Shown piece by piece: positions 6,821-7,626 of a DNA stretch of 7,626 nt (positions are counted from its first letter, which is position 1; each line of letters starts with the position of its first letter). The notes below the pieces were generated by a model. It searched no databases. It was not told the origin of the DNA and saw only the letters and a program-made list of their open reading frames with translations. Source of the DNA: Candidatus Luteimonas excrementigallinarum (GTDB lineage Bacteria; Pseudomonadota; Gammaproteobacteria; Xanthomonadales; Xanthomonadaceae); contig DXCY01000011.1 in the NCBI GenBank assembly GCA_019115725.1, positions 1-7,626 on the forward strand, given 5' to 3'. Made by a program: the position numbers and the translations under genes.

Positions 6821-6860
6821 GCCACGGCATGAAGCCATCCACGCTGCGCCACGGCATGAA
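6821..6860 (+). repeat. 13-bp direct repeat carrying two in-frame ATG starts
   Basis: GCCACGGCATGAA occurs at 6821-6833 and again at 6848-6860, exactly 27 bp (nine codons) apart. Each copy contains an ATG in the DUF4442 reading frame, so the gene has two candidate starts with the same immediate context and no Shine-Dalgarno at either. It may be a small duplication or coincidence. Confidence 0.6.
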
Positions 6861-7278
6861 CCTGTGGCCTCCCTTCCTGTTTTCCGGCGTCCACGTGGCG
6901 GCGATCGGAAGCGACTGGCGCAGCGCGCGGGTGGAGCTGCGGATGCGGCCGTGGAACCGCAATTACGTGGGCACCCACTTCGGTGGGAGCCTGTTCGCCA
7001 TGACCGATCCGTTCTGGATGCTGCTGGTCAAGGAAAGCCTGGGCCGCGATTACTACGTGTGGGACCAGGCCGGCACCATCGAATTCCTCAAGCCCGGCCG
7101 CGGCACCGTGCACGCCGCCTTTGAGTTGGAAGAAGCCGCGCTGGCTGCCATCCGCGCGGCCACTGCGGACGGCGCCAAATACCTGCACTGGTTCGAGACC
7201 GAGGTGATCGACGCCGCCGGTGAAGTGGTCGCCCGGGTGCGCAAGCAGGTCTACGCCCGACGCAAGCCGGGGCGCTGA
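6829..7278 (+). CDS. DUF4442 hot-dog fold, acyl-CoA thioesterase-like protein
   Basis: This encodes a 149-residue protein of the DUF4442/PaaI-like hot-dog group. The core NRNYVGTHFGGSLFAMTDPFWMLL (residues 44-67) matches the segment that wraps around the central helix in hot-dog thioesterases, with D60 a candidate catalytic acid. VWDQAGTIEFLKPGRGTVHA and the final strand EVVARVRKQVYARRK complete the fold. Related proteins hydrolyse acyl-CoA thioesters, but the substrate here is unknown. I place the start at 6829 because relatives I remember begin MKPSTLRHxxNLWPPFLFSG. A second ATG at 6856 would give MNLWPPF. It lies 8 bp after cnoX and ends 7 bp before a convergent gene. Confidence 0.82.
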   Translation: MKPSTLRHGMNLWPPFLFSGVHVAAIGSDWRSARVELRMRPWNRNYVGTHFGGSLFAMTDPFWMLLVKESLGRDYYVWDQAGTIEFLKPGRGTVHAAFELEEAALAAIRAATADGAKYLHWFETEVIDAAGEVVARVRKQVYARRKPGR

Positions 7279-7285
7279 CGGCCCT

Positions 7286-7626
7286 TCAGTGCCCGCTTGT
7301 GGCGGTCGCCGCCGGCACGTGCAGCTGCGGCGGCAGCGGAATCGCCCAGTGCGTGTCGCGCTGCGGGTTGAACAGCGCCATGCGCAAACCCGTCCCGTCC
7401 TCATCCACTTCGATACTGCGCGACCCTCCCCGCGGCAGCTGCGGGCTTGCTGCCAGCAGCGCGCGGGTATCGCGCGTGTCGCCATCTGCCACCTGCCCAC
7501 GCATCCACACCAGCGCCTGCAGCAGCCGGAGGCGGGCGGCGGCGTCCTGCGCCCGGGATTCGTAGGTCATATACGCCGGCGCGGCAATCTCGAGCAGGAT
7601 GCAGCCCGCCAGATTGGCCCAGCATT
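7286..7626 (-). CDS. Protein of unknown function, C-terminal fragment (runs off right edge)
   Basis: The frame is open from the right edge of the window down to TGA at 7288-7286, showing the last 112 residues. The visible part starts with a moderately hydrophobic stretch, NLAGCILLEIAAPAYMTYES. It continues through a helix rich in Ala/Arg/Leu (DAAARLRLLQALVWMRGQ) and then a probable beta region (SIEVDEDGTGLRMALFNP, WAIPLPP). A methionine at 7570-7568 lies inside this continuous frame and is not taken as the start. I do not recognise the family. It is convergent with the DUF4442 gene with only 7 bp between the stops. The complete gene lies mostly outside the window. Confidence 0.7.
   Translation of the reverse strand, partial: CWANLAGCILLEIAAPAYMTYESRAQDAAARLRLLQALVWMRGQVADGDTRDTRALLAASPQLPRGGSRSIEVDEDGTGLRMALFNPQRDTHWAIPLPPQLHVPAATATSGH

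Noticed and set aside
5840..6838. Two long minus-strand frames opposite cnoX (also 5758-6735)
   Set aside because: They are low-complexity translations (Ser/Arg/Ala or Gly/His rich) complementary to cnoX, which has clear thioredoxin motifs.
7401..7625. Minus-strand frame in another register over the right-edge gene
   Set aside because: It is Arg/Pro/Gly rich with no structure. The register ending at 7286 has a more natural amino-acid composition and a continuous frame to the edge.
1..7626. CRISPR array, tRNA, insertion sequence or phage genes
   Set aside because: No regularly spaced repeats, cloverleaf with acceptor/T-loop signatures, transposase motifs or terminal inverted repeats were seen.

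Overview
The window is GC-rich (roughly two thirds G+C or more). It reads as chromosomal DNA of a gammaproteobacterium of the Xanthomonadaceae/Lysobacteraceae type (Lysobacter, Luteimonas, Pseudoxanthomonas, Stenotrophomonas relatives). The leuS-lptE-holA order and the close resemblance of the LeuRS, LptE, CnoX and DUF4442 proteins to what I remember of Xanthomonas homologues support this. The placement is inference from protein similarity, since no rRNA is present. Genes are tightly packed, the longest gene-free stretch is about 160 bp, and I see no mobile element, tRNA, rRNA or CRISPR array.

Left third (1-3415, minus strand): a conserved housekeeping cluster read right to left. It holds leucyl-tRNA synthetase (leuS), the outer-membrane LPS-assembly lipoprotein LptE, and the first codons of holA (DNA polymerase III delta), which runs off the left edge. 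holA appears to start at a TTG overlapping the lptE stop. A strong hairpin with a moderately T-rich tail lies between leuS and lptE. It is followed by a weak promoter-like pair placed so that lptE mRNA could start at its own ATG.

Middle (3416-5096, plus strand): divergent from leuS, a good sigma70-like promoter (TTGCCG, 17 bp, TCTAAT) precedes a two-gene operon. The first gene encodes an exported metal-dependent amidohydrolase of the Xaa-Pro/Xaa-Lys/Arg dipeptidase-like group. The second encodes an 83-residue SemiSWEET/PQ-loop transporter. Their stop and start overlap as ATGA. This pairing is the most interesting functional hint in the window: a periplasmic hydrolase translationally coupled to a small transporter.

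Right part (5097-7626): a DUF998 six-helix membrane protein on the minus strand is convergent with the SemiSWEET gene. Divergent from it lies cnoX (thioredoxin-TPR co-chaperone, with an intact WCGPC site), followed after 8 bp by a DUF4442 hot-dog thioesterase-like gene. The 159-bp divergent region contains a perfect 14-bp palindrome. A minus-strand gene of unknown function enters from the right edge, and only its C-terminal 112 residues are visible.

Most of the window is ordinary core genome. I do not see a clear new defence or biosynthetic system. The amidohydrolase-SemiSWEET pair, the regulatory structures around leuS/lptE and the LeuRS editing-domain insertion are the points worth a second look.
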